64,000 bases of DNA, taken from Streptomyces sp. NBC_01335. GTDB lineage: Bacteria; Actinomycetota; Actinomycetes; Streptomycetales; Streptomycetaceae. The notes beneath the pieces were generated by a model that was given only the letters and a program-made list of their open reading frames with translations, did no database searches and was not told the origin of the DNA. This document shows positions 19,202-28,673 of this stretch, piece by piece (within the stretch, counting starts at the first letter, position 1; each line of letters starts with the position of its first letter). The stretch is taken from assembly GCF_035953295.1 (NCBI RefSeq), contig NZ_CP108370.1, positions 62,001 through 126,000 on the forward strand. Reading direction: 5' to 3'. Position numbers and translations under genes: made by a program.

Positions 19202-20989
19202 CTAGCTTCCTTCGCGCCAGGCCCGCCACAGGCGGGCGTACCGGCCGTCCAGGGCGACCAGTTCCCGGTGGGTGCCCTGTTCCACCACGCGCCCGGCGTC
19301 CAGCACCGCGATCCGGTCCGCCGCCATCGCCTGGGTGAGCCGGTGGGCCACGAACAGCGTGGTCCGGCCCGCGCACGCGGCCAGCACGGCGCGTTCCAGC
19401 TCGGCGGCGCCCTCGCTGCCGGCCTCGGCGGTCGATTCGTCGAGCACCACCACGGGGGCACGGCCCAGCATCAGCCGGGCCAGGGCGATCTGGGCGACCC
19501 TGGTGCCGTCCAGACGCTCGCCGCCCTCGCCGACCGGGGTGTACAGCCCGTCCGGCAGTGCGTCGAGCCAGGTTCCGGCGCCGACCGTGCGCAGCGCGTC
19601 GGTCAGTTCGGCGTCGGTGGCCTGCGGTGCGGCGAGGCGCAGGTCGTCGGCGAGCGGACCGGAGAAGACGTGGGTCTCCTGCGTCAGGATGCTCACCAGG
19701 GCCCGGGCCCCGGCCTCGTCGAGGTCGGCGAGGTCGGTCGGGCCGATGCGTACGGAGCCGGTCTGCGGGGTGCCGATGCCCGCGATCAGCGCGGCGAGCG
19801 TCGACTTGCCCGCGCCCGTCGCCCCCACCAGGGCGAGCGAGCCGCCGGCCGGGATCGTCAGAGACACGTCCCGCAGGACCGGCTCCTCGGTGCCGGGATA
19901 GCCGAAGGTCAGCCCCTCCACCGTCACGGGGTACGGGACGACGGCCGCCGGGGCGACCGAGGTGTCGCCCACCAGCCGGTCTTCCGCCTGCTCGCCCAGG
20001 ACCCCGACGAGGCGGGTCAGGCTGGCACCCGACTTCTGCGCCTCGTCGAAGGTGAACATGATGGAGCCGAGCGGGGTGAAGAGCCGGTGGAACATCAGCG
20101 GGGCGGACGCCACCTCGCCGAGGCTCGCGGCGTCGTTCTCCAGCAGGGCGTACCCGACGAGGAGGATCAGGACCAGGCCGATGAACTCGGCGCGGTTCTC
20201 ACGCCCGACGAACCGGCCGAAGAACCGGAACACCTCGACGCCGAGTTCGCGCACCCGCCACGACTCGCCGGTGACCTTCTCGCGTACGGCGCCCTCCAGG
20301 CGGTACGCGCGGACGGTGTCGATCCCGTTGAGGCCGCTGATCAGCGCCTGGGCGCGGTCGGCCTGGGCGGCCCGCTGCTTCTGGTAGAGCGGTGCGGACC
20401 GGGGGAGGTACCAGCGCAGCGCGAAGGCGTAGGCGGGCAGCGCGCCGGCTCCGGCGAGGCCGAGCCGCCAGTCCAGTCCGAACATGGCGGCCGTCGCGAT
20501 GGCGACGAGGACTCCGGCGGTGAACACGGTCGGGACGGCCGACCGGATGCCCTTGGAGAGCACGGCGACGTCGTCGCCGACCCGGGAGAGCACGTCTCCG
20601 CGGCCGACCTGTTCGATCCGGGCGCTCGGCATCCCCAGCACCGCGCGGACGGCGCCTTCGCGCAGTCGGGCGAGCAGGTCCGCGCCGAGCCGTCCGATGA
20701 GGTACGTCGATCCGGCGGTGGCCGCCGCGCCGAGCAGCGCGGCGGCTCCCATCAGGGCCCCGACGGTGACCAGGACCGAACGCGACTCGCCGTCGACCAC
20801 CCCGTCGACCACCCGGCCGAGGAGGAGCACCGGAAGCACCTGGAGGACCGCTCCGGCCACCGTGGTGAGCACGGTGGCGGCCGTCAGCAGAGGTACCTGC
20901 CGGCAGTGCGCCACGAGCCACCGGGCGGCTTCTCCCCCGCCCGCCGTGCGCAGGGTCGCGGGGGCGGTGCGGGTGTCCACGGCGCTCAC
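19202..20989 (-). CDS. cchG: ABC half-transporter (membrane plus ATPase), presumed coelichelin exporter subunit
   Basis: 595 residues with an exporter-type membrane domain (~25-320) and a C-terminal ATPase. Walker A is canonical (GATGAGKST, ~residue 390) and Walker B is canonical (VVVLDES, ~513). The signature motif is degenerate: [16 protein letters not shown] replaces LSGGQRQR. Together with CchI this predicts a heterodimer in which CchG's nucleotide site faces CchI's intact LSGGQ. Placed between cchH and cchF as in S. coelicolor, so export of desferri-coelichelin is the likely role; siderophore import by half-ABC proteins is the alternative. The start is GTG 20989, preceded by AGGGG. Confidence 0.88.
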   Translation of the reverse strand: MSAVDTRTAPATLRTAGGGEAARWLVAHCRQVPLLTAATVLTTVAGAVLQVLPVLLLGRVVDGVVDGESRSVLVTVGALMGAAALLGAAATAGSTYLIGRLGADLLARLREGAVRAVLGMPSARIEQVGRGDVLSRVGDDVAVLSKGIRSAVPTVFTAGVLVAIATAAMFGLDWRLGLAGAGALPAYAFALRWYLPRSAPLYQKQRAAQADRAQALISGLNGIDTVRAYRLEGAVREKVTGESWRVRELGVEVFRFFGRFVGRENRAEFIGLVLILLVGYALLENDAASLGEVASAPLMFHRLFTPLGSIMFTFDEAQKSGASLTRLVGVLGEQAEDRLVGDTSVAPAAVVPYPVTVEGLTFGYPGTEEPVLRDVSLTIPAGGSLALVGATGAGKSTLAALIAGIGTPQTGSVRIGPTDLADLDEAGARALVSILTQETHVFSGPLADDLRLAAPQATDAELTDALRTVGAGTWLDALPDGLYTPVGEGGERLDGTRVAQIALARLMLGRAPVVVLDESTAEAGSEGAAELERAVLAACAGRTTLFVAHRLTQAMAADRIAVLDAGRVVEQGTHRELVALDGRYARLWRAWREGS

Positions 20990-21035
20990 GCGGAGCCCCT
21001 GACGGGCCGTGCGGTGCGGGACGGGGTGGACGGCA

Positions 21036-22091
21036 TCACTGGTCGACCGACTTGACGAGCTCGTCGATGGCGTACGGCAGGGAGAGCAGGGTGCCCTGGG
21101 ACATGGCCGCGCCGACCGCCGGACCCTCGCTGTCCAGGAGGTACGAGACCTTCCCGGCCTTCACCGCGGAGAGGTTGCCGAAGAGGTCGAACTTCTTCAA
21201 CGCGTCCTGGTCCGCCTTGTCGTTGATGACGAAGATGCGGTCGACGTCGACGAGGTCGATGCGCTCGGGCGAGAGGGTGGTGTAGAACTTGCCGCCGGCG
21301 GCCTTGTCGACCTGAGTGGCGCCCTTGTAGCCGATGCCGGTGATGAGCCGTCCGCGCACGTCGGTGGTGGCGAACGGGGCGACGGAGCCCTCGTACCAGG
21401 ACAGCGCCACGGCGGTCTGGTTCGCGAATTCGGGGTGCGCGGCCGCGGCGGCGTCGAGCTTGTCCTGGATGCCCTGCACCAGCGCCTTGCCCTCGGACTC
21501 CTTGCCGAGCGCCTTGGCGATGTGCACGGCGTTGTCCTGCCAGGGGGCGCTGAACGGCTCCTTCTCGGCCTTGGTGCGGCCCACCGTCGGCGCGATCCTG
21601 GAGAGCTTGTCGTAGGCGGCCTGGTCGATCTCGGAGTAGACCGCGATGATCAGGTCCGGGCGCAGAGCCGCGATCTTCTCGTAGTTGGGGCCCGCGTCAC
21701 CGTTGCTCATGATGACCTCGGGGCGGGTGTCGCCCCACTTGTCCTTCACCCAGGGCCACTGGGTGTTGACGTCGGGGGACGTGCCCGCGGGGTTCGGGTA
21801 CTGGTCGACCATGCCGACCGGCTTGATGCCGAGCGCGAGGATGGCCTGGTCGTCCGTGTAGCCCACGGAGACGACCCGCTGGGGGGCCTTGGTGATCTCG
21901 GTGGTGCCGAAGGCGTGCTCCACGGTGACCGGGAACGCGCCGGTGGCGGCGGCCGGTGCGTTGTCGCTCGCCTTCGCCTCCGGCTCGTCGGAGCCGCACC
22001 CCGAGAGGAGGCCCACGCCCAGGGCCGCGGCGGACAGAATCGCCGCCACCCGCCGCCAGGACTTCGTACCCGTCGTTCTCTGGAGGAGCAT
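21036..22091 (-). CDS. cchF: Ferri-siderophore-binding lipoprotein
   Basis: 351-residue periplasmic-binding-type protein for iron hydroxamates (PF01497/FepB class). A lipoprotein signal (hydrophobic stretch then LLSGCGSD) gives Cys ~31 as the acylated residue, so it is anchored outside the membrane. VTVEHAFGTTEITKAPQRVV followed by SVGYTDDQ is the conserved start of this family, and LRPDLIIA lies near the middle. ATG 22091 is preferred (AAGGGA upstream and a proper signal peptide); an upstream in-frame ATG at 22148 would add a non-signal extension. It is preceded by its own iron-box region (22161-22189), so the cchFGHI transcript probably starts here rather than reading through from cchE. Confidence 0.93.
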   Translation of the reverse strand: MLLQRTTGTKSWRRVAAILSAAALGVGLLSGCGSDEPEAKASDNAPAAATGAFPVTVEHAFGTTEITKAPQRVVSVGYTDDQAILALGIKPVGMVDQYPNPAGTSPDVNTQWPWVKDKWGDTRPEVIMSNGDAGPNYEKIAALRPDLIIAVYSEIDQAAYDKLSRIAPTVGRTKAEKEPFSAPWQDNAVHIAKALGKESEGKALVQGIQDKLDAAAAAHPEFANQTAVALSWYEGSVAPFATTDVRGRLITGIGYKGATQVDKAAGGKFYTTLSPERIDLVDVDRIFVINDKADQDALKKFDLFGNLSAVKAGKVSYLLDSEGPAVGAAMSQGTLLSLPYAIDELVKSVDQ

Positions 22092-22160
22092 CCCGAATTC
22101 CCTTGCTCTCGCGCCGGCCGCCCGCACCCCGGTCCCCGAGGCAGCCACACCGTATCCTGA

Positions 22161-22189
22161 AGAGGTGAGGCCAGCCTAGCCTAACCAAT
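22161..22189. promoter_or_regulatory. Iron-box region upstream of cchF
   Basis: Two overlapping imperfect boxes are visible on the + strand: AGAGGTGAGGCCAGCCTAG (13 of 19 to consensus) and CCAGCCTAGCCTAACCAAT (12 of 19, with a perfect AGCCTAACC half). They lie between cchE and cchF, 70-98 nt before the cchF start, and are the likely DmdR1 operator of the cchFGHI transcript. Confidence 0.65.
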
Positions 22190-22210
22190 GCATTTCCTTT
22201 GCCTCGACGC

Positions 22211-23116
22211 CTAGTTGGAACGGACGTGGGTGCGCCCGATCGGCACGATGAGGGGACGGTCGCCCACCGGGTCGTCGATCACCTCGGCGCGCAGCCCGAA
22301 CGCCTCGCGCAACAGGTCGGCGGTGATGACGTCCCTCGGGTGCCCCTGGGCCAGGATCGCCCCCTCCCTCATCACGATGAGGTTGTCGCTGTAACGCGTC
22401 GCCAGATTGAGGTCGTGGAGCACCATGACGACCGTACGGCCCGATTCGTGCAGGTCGTCCACGAGATCGAGCACGTCGATCGCGTGTGCCAGGTCCAGGT
22501 AGGTGGTCGGTTCGTCCAGCAGCAGCAGATCGGTGCCCTGAGCGAGGGTCATCGATATCCAGACGCGCTGCCGCTGCCCGCCCGAGAGCGAGTCGACCGG
22601 GCGGCCGGCGAGTTCGGACACCCCGGTCATCGCCAGCGCGCGCTCCACCACCTCGGCGTCGTCGGAGGACCACTGCCGCAGCCAGCTCTGGTGCGGATGC
22701 CGGCCCCGGGCGACCAGGTCGGCCACGGTCAGGCCCTCGGGGGCGACGGGCGTCTGCGGCAGCAGCCCCAGCTTCTTCGCCACGTCCCGGGTACGGAGCC
22801 GGGCGATGTCCTCGCCGTCCAGCACGACCGTTCCGCTCGTCGGCCTGAGCAGCCGGGTCAGGGTGCGCAACAGGGTCGACTTCCCGCAGCCGTTGGGGCC
22901 GATGATCGTGGTGATCACCCCGGAGGGGATCGACACGTCGAGGTCGTCGATGACCACGCGACCGCCGTACCCGACCGTCACCCCCCTCGCCGCCAGCCGG
23001 GCGCCCTCGGTTCCTGTACCGGTCGCGGCCCCGGATCCGCTTCCGGTCCCGGTTCCTGATCCGGTCCCGGTGGTGCGGTGGGTGGTCATCTCTCCCCCGT
23101 CGTCGGTCGTCGTCAT
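22211..23116 (-). CDS. cchE: Ferri-siderophore ABC transporter ATPase
   Basis: 301-residue FecE/FhuC-type ATPase. Walker A GPNGCGKST is near residue 75, the Q-loop is LLPQTP, signature LSGGQRQR, Walker B LLLLDEPTTYLD, and the H-loop VLHDLN; all are canonical, unlike in CchI and CchG. The first ~30 residues are a Gly/Thr/Ser-rich low-complexity leader. ATG 23116 has GAGGG about 6 nt upstream; in-frame alternatives are 23128 and 23089 (the latter after GGGGGAG). It lies 18 nt after cchD and energises the CchC/CchD permease for ferri-coelichelin uptake. Confidence 0.93.
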   Translation of the reverse strand: MTTTDDGGEMTTHRTTGTGSGTGTGSGSGAATGTGTEGARLAARGVTVGYGGRVVIDDLDVSIPSGVITTIIGPNGCGKSTLLRTLTRLLRPTSGTVVLDGEDIARLRTRDVAKKLGLLPQTPVAPEGLTVADLVARGRHPHQSWLRQWSSDDAEVVERALAMTGVSELAGRPVDSLSGGQRQRVWISMTLAQGTDLLLLDEPTTYLDLAHAIDVLDLVDDLHESGRTVVMVLHDLNLATRYSDNLIVMREGAILAQGHPRDVITADLLREAFGLRAEVIDDPVGDRPLIVPIGRTHVRSN

Positions 23117-23134
23117 GTCGGCCCTCATCCGTCG

Positions 23135-24235
23135 TCAGCCCGCGCGCTGTCCCGCGAGGTTCGCCCGTACCAGCAGGTACACGAGGAAGGGCCCGCCGAT
23201 CGCGGCGGTGACCACCCCGACGGGCAGCGCCATGGGCAGTGCCGTGCGCGCGACCAGGTCCGCGCCGGTCAGCAGCAGGGCCCCCACAAGGCCGGAGGCC
23301 ACCAGCGGTGGTGTCGGGCACTTCGCCAGCCGCATCGCCACCTGCGGCGCCACCAGCGCCACGAAGGGCACCGGGCCGGCCGCGCTCACCGCCGCGGCGG
23401 CCAGCAGCACCGCACAGAGCAGCAGGACCGCCCGCACCCGCTTGTACCGGACGCCCAGTCCGGCGGCCACCTCGTCGCCGAGGTGCATCGGCTTGAACTG
23501 GAAGGCGGCGGTGGCGACCACGGCGAGCAGCGCGAGGGTGCACCAGGTCGCCGTCCGGACCTCGTCCCAGGAACGGTTGTCGAGCGAGCCGACCAGCCAC
23601 GCCTGGGCCCGCGCCACGTCCCTGATGTCGGCGGTGACGAGCAGCCAGGTGGTGAGCGCCTCCGTAACGGCGCTCACCGAGATGCCGATGAGGATGAGCC
23701 GGAATCCGTCGACCCCCCGGCGCCACGCCAGGAAGTAGACGAGCAGTCCGGTGCCGAGGCCGCCGGCGAGCGCGGCGCCCGAGAGGCCCACGGAGCTGAC
23801 GACCGCGGCGGCGGCCCCGCCCGAGACCGTCACCAGGAACACAGCGACCGTGCCGGCGCCTCCGGTGATGCCCAGCACGTCGGGGCTGGCCAGCGGGTTG
23901 CGCGCGACGGACTGGGTGATGGCCCCGGAGACTCCGAGCGCGATCCCCACCACCAGCCCGGCCAGGGCCCTCGGCATCCGCAGTTCCATGACGACGAACT
24001 CGTCGACCTGTTCGCCCCGGCCGAAGACCGTGGCGATGACCCGGGGCAGCGCGAGGGGGAAGTCCCCGACCGCGATGGAGAGGCAGAACACCAGGAAGAC
24101 CGCGGCGGCCAGCACGAGCGTGACCGCCACGATCCAGGGCCGCCAGACGAACGACACCCGGCCGAGCCGTACACCGGGTGCCGCGGAGGGCTTCGGCTCC
24201 GGGAAGGGAGATGGTTTCACTTCTGTCCCGTTCAC
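23135..24235 (-). CDS. cchD: Ferri-siderophore ABC transporter permease (FecCD family)
   Basis: 366-residue polytopic FecCD permease. ELRMPRALAGLVVGIALGVS and QSVARNPLASPDVLGITGGA are the family's hallmark segments, and about ten hydrophobic helices follow. The GTG at 24235 overlaps the cchC stop by 4 nt (GTGA), indicating translational coupling. It should form the membrane channel with CchC, loaded by CchF and powered by CchE. Confidence 0.92.
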   Translation of the reverse strand: MNGTEVKPSPFPEPKPSAAPGVRLGRVSFVWRPWIVAVTLVLAAAVFLVFCLSIAVGDFPLALPRVIATVFGRGEQVDEFVVMELRMPRALAGLVVGIALGVSGAITQSVARNPLASPDVLGITGGAGTVAVFLVTVSGGAAAAVVSSVGLSGAALAGGLGTGLLVYFLAWRRGVDGFRLILIGISVSAVTEALTTWLLVTADIRDVARAQAWLVGSLDNRSWDEVRTATWCTLALLAVVATAAFQFKPMHLGDEVAAGLGVRYKRVRAVLLLCAVLLAAAAVSAAGPVPFVALVAPQVAMRLAKCPTPPLVASGLVGALLLTGADLVARTALPMALPVGVVTAAIGGPFLVYLLVRANLAGQRAG

Positions 24236-25290
24236 GCGTTCTTGAACTTTCCGCGCCACACCAGGACCGCGAAGAACGGCGCGCCGAGCAGGGCGACGAC
24301 GACGCCGGCGGCCAGTTCTCCGGGCCGCACCACGAGGCGTCCCACGACGTCGCAGAGGAGCAGGACGACGGCTCCGAGGAGGCCCGCGTACGGCACCAGC
24401 CAGCGGTAGTCCGGTCCGGCGAGGTAGCGGGCGATGTGGGCCACCATGAGCCCGAGGAACGCGACGGGGCCGCACGCGGCGGTGGCCGCGCCCGCGAGCA
24501 GGGTGATGGCGAGGATGCCGACGGTCCGGCTCAGCGCGATGTTCACGCCGAGCCCGCGCGCCACGTCCTCGCCCAGGGTGAGCAGGTTGAGCGCGGGCAG
24601 GGTGGTCAGCGCGAGGATCAGCCCGACGGCGATGAAACCGGTCAGCGGCCAGATGACGCCGAACCCGACCCCGGCGACGGAGCCCGCGTTCCAGAACCGC
24701 AGGGCGTTCAGCGACTTCTGGTCGGAGAGCGCGACGGCCGTGGTCATCGCCGCGAGGAACACCGTGACGCCCTGGCCGGCGAGGGCGAGGGTCAGCGGGT
24801 TGCCCGCGCCCCGGCCCACGCTGGACAGGCCGAACACGACGACTCCGGCGACCGCCGCCCCGAGGAAGCCGAACCAGACGTACTGGAACGGGTCGGTGAA
24901 GCCGAGGAGCCCGATCGCGGCGATCACGGAGAAGGAGGCGCCGGAGTTCACGCCCAGCAGTCCGGTGTCGGCGATCGGGTTGCGCGTGTATCCCTGGATC
25001 AGGGCCCCGCCGACGCCCAGGGCGATGCCCGCCACGATCGCGAGCACGGTGCGGGGCACCCGGACGGTCCGCACGATGAGCCTGATCTCGGTGAGCCGCC
25101 GGTCGGCGTCCGGTTCGGCGAACAGGCCGTGCCACACGTCGGCGGGGCTCAGCGCGCGGGCGCCGACCGCCAGCGACGCGGCCCCCGCGAGTACGACGAG
25201 CAGCGCGAGCACGCCGAGGCCCACAACTCGCCTTCGACGAGCCTTCATTGCTCCCCGAGGCGCGGAGAGCTCCACCGTAGTCGTGGTCAT
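24232..25290 (-). CDS. cchC: Ferri-siderophore ABC transporter permease (FecCD family)
   Basis: 352-residue FecCD permease paralogous to CchD. VRVPRTVLAIVAGIALGVGG and QGYTRNPIADTGLLGVNSGA are the conserved segments; GPVAFLGLMVAHIAR is the conserved cytoplasmic loop that contacts the ATPase. ATG 25290 starts the protein; AAAGGGA lies rather far (about 14 nt) upstream. First gene of the overlapped cchC-cchD-cchE uptake block, 163 nt after cchB. Confidence 0.92.
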   Translation of the reverse strand: MTTTTVELSAPRGAMKARRRRVVGLGVLALLVVLAGAASLAVGARALSPADVWHGLFAEPDADRRLTEIRLIVRTVRVPRTVLAIVAGIALGVGGALIQGYTRNPIADTGLLGVNSGASFSVIAAIGLLGFTDPFQYVWFGFLGAAVAGVVVFGLSSVGRGAGNPLTLALAGQGVTVFLAAMTTAVALSDQKSLNALRFWNAGSVAGVGFGVIWPLTGFIAVGLILALTTLPALNLLTLGEDVARGLGVNIALSRTVGILAITLLAGAATAACGPVAFLGLMVAHIARYLAGPDYRWLVPYAGLLGAVVLLLCDVVGRLVVRPGELAAGVVVALLGAPFFAVLVWRGKFKNA

Positions 25291-25453
25291 GTCGTCGTAC
25301 GTTATCCCTTTGATCTTCCGTGTCCGCAGCGGAGGTTGGCCAATCCACCAACGTGAACGCCCGGTTGGGGCGGGTTCGCGATGGGCCGACGGTACCCATG
25401 TGCGGGCACCCGGCCCCCGACCGCCCCGCGGGAACGGCCGGCCGCCGCCCGGT

Positions 25454-26809
25454 TCAGCGGGACGCGCCGACGGCCCCCTCGGCGACCGCCTCCGCGTGCT
25501 CCGAGGCGGCCCCGGCCCTGCGGTCGAGCAGCGAGTCCAGGATCTCGCCGACCCGGATCGCGGTGTTGGAGAGCAGTGACGAGGTGATGCCGTGGGTGTG
25601 TTCCGTACCGCCCTGCAGGTAGATGCCGCACCGGAGTCCGGGGTCGGTCTCGATGCGGTAGTCGCGCTCGACGCGGACGCGGCCCCGGTCGTCGGTGCGG
25701 CAGAGGTCCGCCGCCTCGCCGAGGAGGCCGAGGGGGTCGACGGGGCTGTAGCCGGTGGCGAGCACCACGACGTCGGCGTCCAGGGCGGTCTCTTCGCCGG
25801 TGACCAGCGACGTCACGGTGGCGCGGGCCTTCTCCTCGGTCTCCTTGACGCCCACGAGCCGGGACACGTTGAGGAAGCGCAGCCGCTCGGTGCCGAGCAC
25901 CTTCTCCTGGTAGCTCTGCCGGTAGAGGTCGTCGATCAGGTCGATGTCGACCACGGAGTAGTTGGTGTTTCCGTGATAGCCCATCAGTCGCTGCTTGATC
26001 TCGTCGGGCGCGGCGAAGTACTCGTCGACCGCACCCGGGTCGAAGATCCGGTTGGCGAAGGCGCTGTCGTCGGCGGGGCTGTATCCGTACCGGGAGAAGA
26101 CCGCGCAGATCTCGGCGTCGGGGAAGGCACGGTGCAGATAGGCGACGTTCTCGGCGGCGCTCTGTCCAGCGCCCACGACGACGAACCGGGAGGGCGAACT
26201 CCCCTCCAGCTCACCGATCCTGGCCAGCAGTTCGGAGTTGTGCCACACCCGGTCGCCGCGCTCGACGCCCTCGGGCAGCAGGGGGCGCAGCCCGGTTCCG
26301 ATGACGAGGTTGCGGGCCCGGTGGACGGAGAGCCCCTCCCCCGAGCGGACCGTCACGTCCAGGTACTCCACGATTCCGTCCTGGACGGCCGGCCTGACGG
26401 AGACGACCTCGTGGCCGTAGGAGACCATGTCCGCGACTTGGGCGGCGGCCCACTCGAAGTAGTCGTGGAACTCGACCCGCAACGGGAAGAGGTTCTTGTG
26501 GTTGATGAAGTCGATCAGCCGCCCCTTGCTCTTGAGGTAGCAGAGGAAGCTGAACTCACTGGTGGGGTTCCGGAGCGTCACCAGGTCCTTGAGGAAGGAC
26601 ACCTGCATGGTCGCGTCGTCGATCAGCATGCCGCGGTGCCAGCCGAAGCGCGGCTGCTGCTCGAAGAAGCGGGCACCGACCGGCTGTTGTTCGCCGTCGC
26701 GGGCGTTGTGCTCACTGATCGCGATGGCCATGGCCACGTTGGACGGCCCGAAACCGATGCCGATGAGGTCGTGGACCTGCGGTGCGTCGCCAGGAAGAAC
26801 CGGTGACAT
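25454..26809 (-). CDS. cchB: L-ornithine N5-monooxygenase
   Basis: 451-residue flavin N-hydroxylase of the SidA/PvdA/IucD family that converts L-ornithine to N5-hydroxyornithine with NADPH, FAD and O2. The FAD motif GIGFGPSNVAMA is at ~16-27, the NADPH motif VVGAGQSAAE near the middle, and the ATGYSP motif toward the C-terminus. FLKDLVTLRNPTSEFSFLCY is the conserved substrate-side segment. ATG 26809 follows GGGAG with a 5-nt spacer. Divergent from cchA across an 18/19 iron box. It supplies hydroxyornithine for A3 directly and for A1 after formylation by CchA. Confidence 0.95.
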   Translation of the reverse strand: MSPVLPGDAPQVHDLIGIGFGPSNVAMAIAISEHNARDGEQQPVGARFFEQQPRFGWHRGMLIDDATMQVSFLKDLVTLRNPTSEFSFLCYLKSKGRLIDFINHKNLFPLRVEFHDYFEWAAAQVADMVSYGHEVVSVRPAVQDGIVEYLDVTVRSGEGLSVHRARNLVIGTGLRPLLPEGVERGDRVWHNSELLARIGELEGSSPSRFVVVGAGQSAAENVAYLHRAFPDAEICAVFSRYGYSPADDSAFANRIFDPGAVDEYFAAPDEIKQRLMGYHGNTNYSVVDIDLIDDLYRQSYQEKVLGTERLRFLNVSRLVGVKETEEKARATVTSLVTGEETALDADVVVLATGYSPVDPLGLLGEAADLCRTDDRGRVRVERDYRIETDPGLRCGIYLQGGTEHTHGITSSLLSNTAIRVGEILDSLLDRRAGAASEHAEAVAEGAVGASR

Positions 26810-26890
26810 GTCACTCCCATTCGTGCGGGGAAGCCGCTCATGGCATGGGGAAGGTGCGAGCGTCGGGCACACCGACGGCGCGGCTCGAAT

Positions 26891-26909
26891 TTAGGTGAGC
26901 CTAAGCTAA
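26891..26909. promoter_or_regulatory. Iron box in the cchB/cchA divergent spacer
   Basis: TTAGGTGAGCCTAAGCTAA differs from the reverse-complement consensus TTAGGTGAGCCTAACCTAA at one position. It lies 82 nt before the cchB start and 133 nt before cchA. Expected DmdR1 operator, the best match in the window. Confidence 0.92.
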
Positions 26910-26983
26910 TCCTGTGAGGCTGTCGAGAGGGCGCCGGGGCGCGCGACCCGTCAAATGTGCCGCATCGCACGCCCGTTGCAAAC

Positions 26984-27002
26984 CAAGGTAAGCCTTGCTT
27001 TA
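26984..27002. promoter_or_regulatory. Second, weaker iron box in front of cchA
   Basis: CAAGGTAAGCCTTGCTTTA matches the iron-box consensus at 12 of 19 positions, with an intact AAGGTAAGCCTT core, 40 nt before the cchA start. It may give cchA its own operator in addition to the strong box at 26891. Confidence 0.5.
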
Positions 27003-27041
27003 CTGACCCACGGTCCATTCCGGCACAGAGGAGGAACCCCC

Positions 27042-27989
27042 ATGCGGGTCGTCATGTTCGGTTACCAGACCTGGGGCCATCGCACCCTGCAAGCCCTCCT
27101 GGACTCCGAGCACGACGTGGTGCTGGTCGTGACCCACCCCAAGAGCGAGCACGCGTACGAGAAGATCTGGAGCGACTCCGTCGCCGACCTCGCCGAGGCG
27201 CACGGTGTCCCGGTGCTGATCCGCAACCGCCCGGACGACGAGGAGCTGTTCGAGCGGCTCGAAGCGGCGGAGCCGGACATCATCGTGGCGAACAACTGGC
27301 GGACCTGGATTCCCCCGCGCGTCTTCGCGCTCCCGCGCCACGGCACGCTGAACATCCACGACTCGCTGCTGCCGAAGTACGCGGGCTTCTCCCCGCTGAT
27401 CTGGGCGCTGATCAACGGCGAGACCGAAGTGGGCGTCACCGCGCACATGATGAACGACGAGCTCGACGCCGGTGACATCGTCCGGCAGGACGCGGTCCCG
27501 GTCGGGCCGGCCGACACCGCGACCGACCTCTTCCACAAGACCGTCGACCTCATCGCCCCGGTCACCACGGGCGCGCTCGCGCTCATCGCCTCCGGGCAGA
27601 AGGAGTTCACCCGGCAGGACCGCTCGCAGGCGAGCTTCTTCCACAAGCGGTCCGCCGAGGACATCCGGATCGACTGGACCTGGCCGGCCGAGGACCTCGA
27701 ACGGCTGGTCCGCGCCCAGTCCGACCCGTACCCCAGCGCCTTCACCCACCACCGCGGCAAGCGGCTGGAGGTCCTCGCCGCCGTGGTCTCCGAAGCGCGG
27801 TACGGCGGCACGCCTGGCCGCATCTTCTACCGGGAGGGCGAGGGCGTGGTGATCGTCGCCGGGGCCGACGCGCGTACCGGACGCAACCACGGTCTGGCCA
27901 TCACCCGGGTACGCACCGAGGACGGCCGGGAGTTGCCCGCGACGGAGTACTTCACCTCCATGGGCGGGTATCTCACCGGCCGCCCATGA
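27042..27989 (+). CDS. cchA: Hydroxyornithine formyltransferase
   Basis: 315-residue formyltransferase of the methionyl-tRNA formyltransferase fold, expected to transfer a formyl group from N10-formyl-tetrahydrofolate to N5-hydroxyornithine. The catalytic signature NIHDSLLPKYAGFSP (Asn, His, Ser) and the DELDAGDIV loop are present, followed by the C-terminal barrel domain. ATG 27042 follows GAGGAGG. It is divergent from cchB and is the last gene of the locus. Product specificity for formyl-hydroxyornithine is inferred from the cluster and the A1 code. Confidence 0.93.
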   Translation: MRVVMFGYQTWGHRTLQALLDSEHDVVLVVTHPKSEHAYEKIWSDSVADLAEAHGVPVLIRNRPDDEELFERLEAAEPDIIVANNWRTWIPPRVFALPRHGTLNIHDSLLPKYAGFSPLIWALINGETEVGVTAHMMNDELDAGDIVRQDAVPVGPADTATDLFHKTVDLIAPVTTGALALIASGQKEFTRQDRSQASFFHKRSAEDIRIDWTWPAEDLERLVRAQSDPYPSAFTHHRGKRLEVLAAVVSEARYGGTPGRIFYREGEGVVIVAGADARTGRNHGLAITRVRTEDGRELPATEYFTSMGGYLTGRP

Positions 27990-28005
27990 GATGATCACGC
28001 ACCCC

Positions 28006-28065
28006 GGCACTCGCTCAGACGGCACTCGCTCAGACGGCACTCGCTCAGACGGCACTCGCTCAGAC
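28006..28065. repeat. Four exact 15-nt tandem repeats downstream of cchA
   Basis: The unit ggcactcgctcagac occurs four times head-to-tail without mismatch, starting 17 nt after the cchA stop, in a 113-nt spacer between converging genes. A degenerate echo (ttcgctcaggcgg) follows at about 28090. No dyad is present in the unit, so it is not an obvious terminator. Confidence 0.9.
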
Positions 28066-28102
28066 GGGGCCGTCCGTCCGGGGTCGCGCATCCGGGGTTC
28101 GC

Positions 28103-28519
28103 TCAGGCGGCGAGCGTAGCCGCGAGTGCGGCGAGTCCGTCGGCGTAGATGCCGTGGAAGAGGGCGACCGCCTCCTCGTCGCCGATCCCGTCCGGGGTGA
28201 AGCCGCCGCTCCACTCCACCCGGGCGGAGCCCGTGTCCGGTTCGGGGTGGACCGTCAGGGTGGAGAGGTAGCCGGTCACCGGGAACGGCGCGCGGAGGAT
28301 CGAGTAGCTGTAGGTGCGGGCCTTCTCGTCGAAGGCCTCGAGGCGCTCGACGATCACGCCGCCGTCCTCGTTGGTGAGGGTGCGCACCCGGCCGCCCTCG
28401 CCGAGCTCGCTCGTCGGGATGTAGGGCAGCCAGTCGGGCAGGGTGTCGAACCCGCCGATGAGCTGCCAGACGCGGTCGGGCGAGGCGGGTATGCGGACCG
28501 ACGCGGTGGTCGTGGCCAT
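28103..28519 (-). CDS. SRPBCC family (START-like) protein
   Basis: 138-residue protein of the polyketide cyclase/dehydrase type. SVRIPASPDRVWQLIGGFDT is the standard first strand and helix, followed by LPDWLP and a final amphipathic helix. Such proteins form a hydrophobic ligand cavity; ligand and role are unknown. ATG 28519 follows AAGGAG (9-nt spacer); an upstream in-frame ATG at 28612 would add an unrelated tail. It lies 155 nt after the aldo/keto reductase on the same strand. Confidence 0.8.
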   Translation of the reverse strand: MATTTASVRIPASPDRVWQLIGGFDTLPDWLPYIPTSELGEGGRVRTLTNEDGGVIVERLEAFDEKARTYSYSILRAPFPVTGYLSTLTVHPEPDTGSARVEWSGGFTPDGIGDEEAVALFHGIYADGLAALAATLAA

Positions 28520-28673
28520 GAGGGTGTTCTCCTTGGATGCGGCTGGGGGGCGGCGGGCGAAGTCCTGCCGTGCCGGCGGCAGGGCTGCGGTGAGGCAGGT
28601 CGACCGGCGCACCGGGTGCGGTCGGGCGACGCGCTGGGCGCGGCCGGGCAGTGGTACGGGGCGTCGGGGACGG

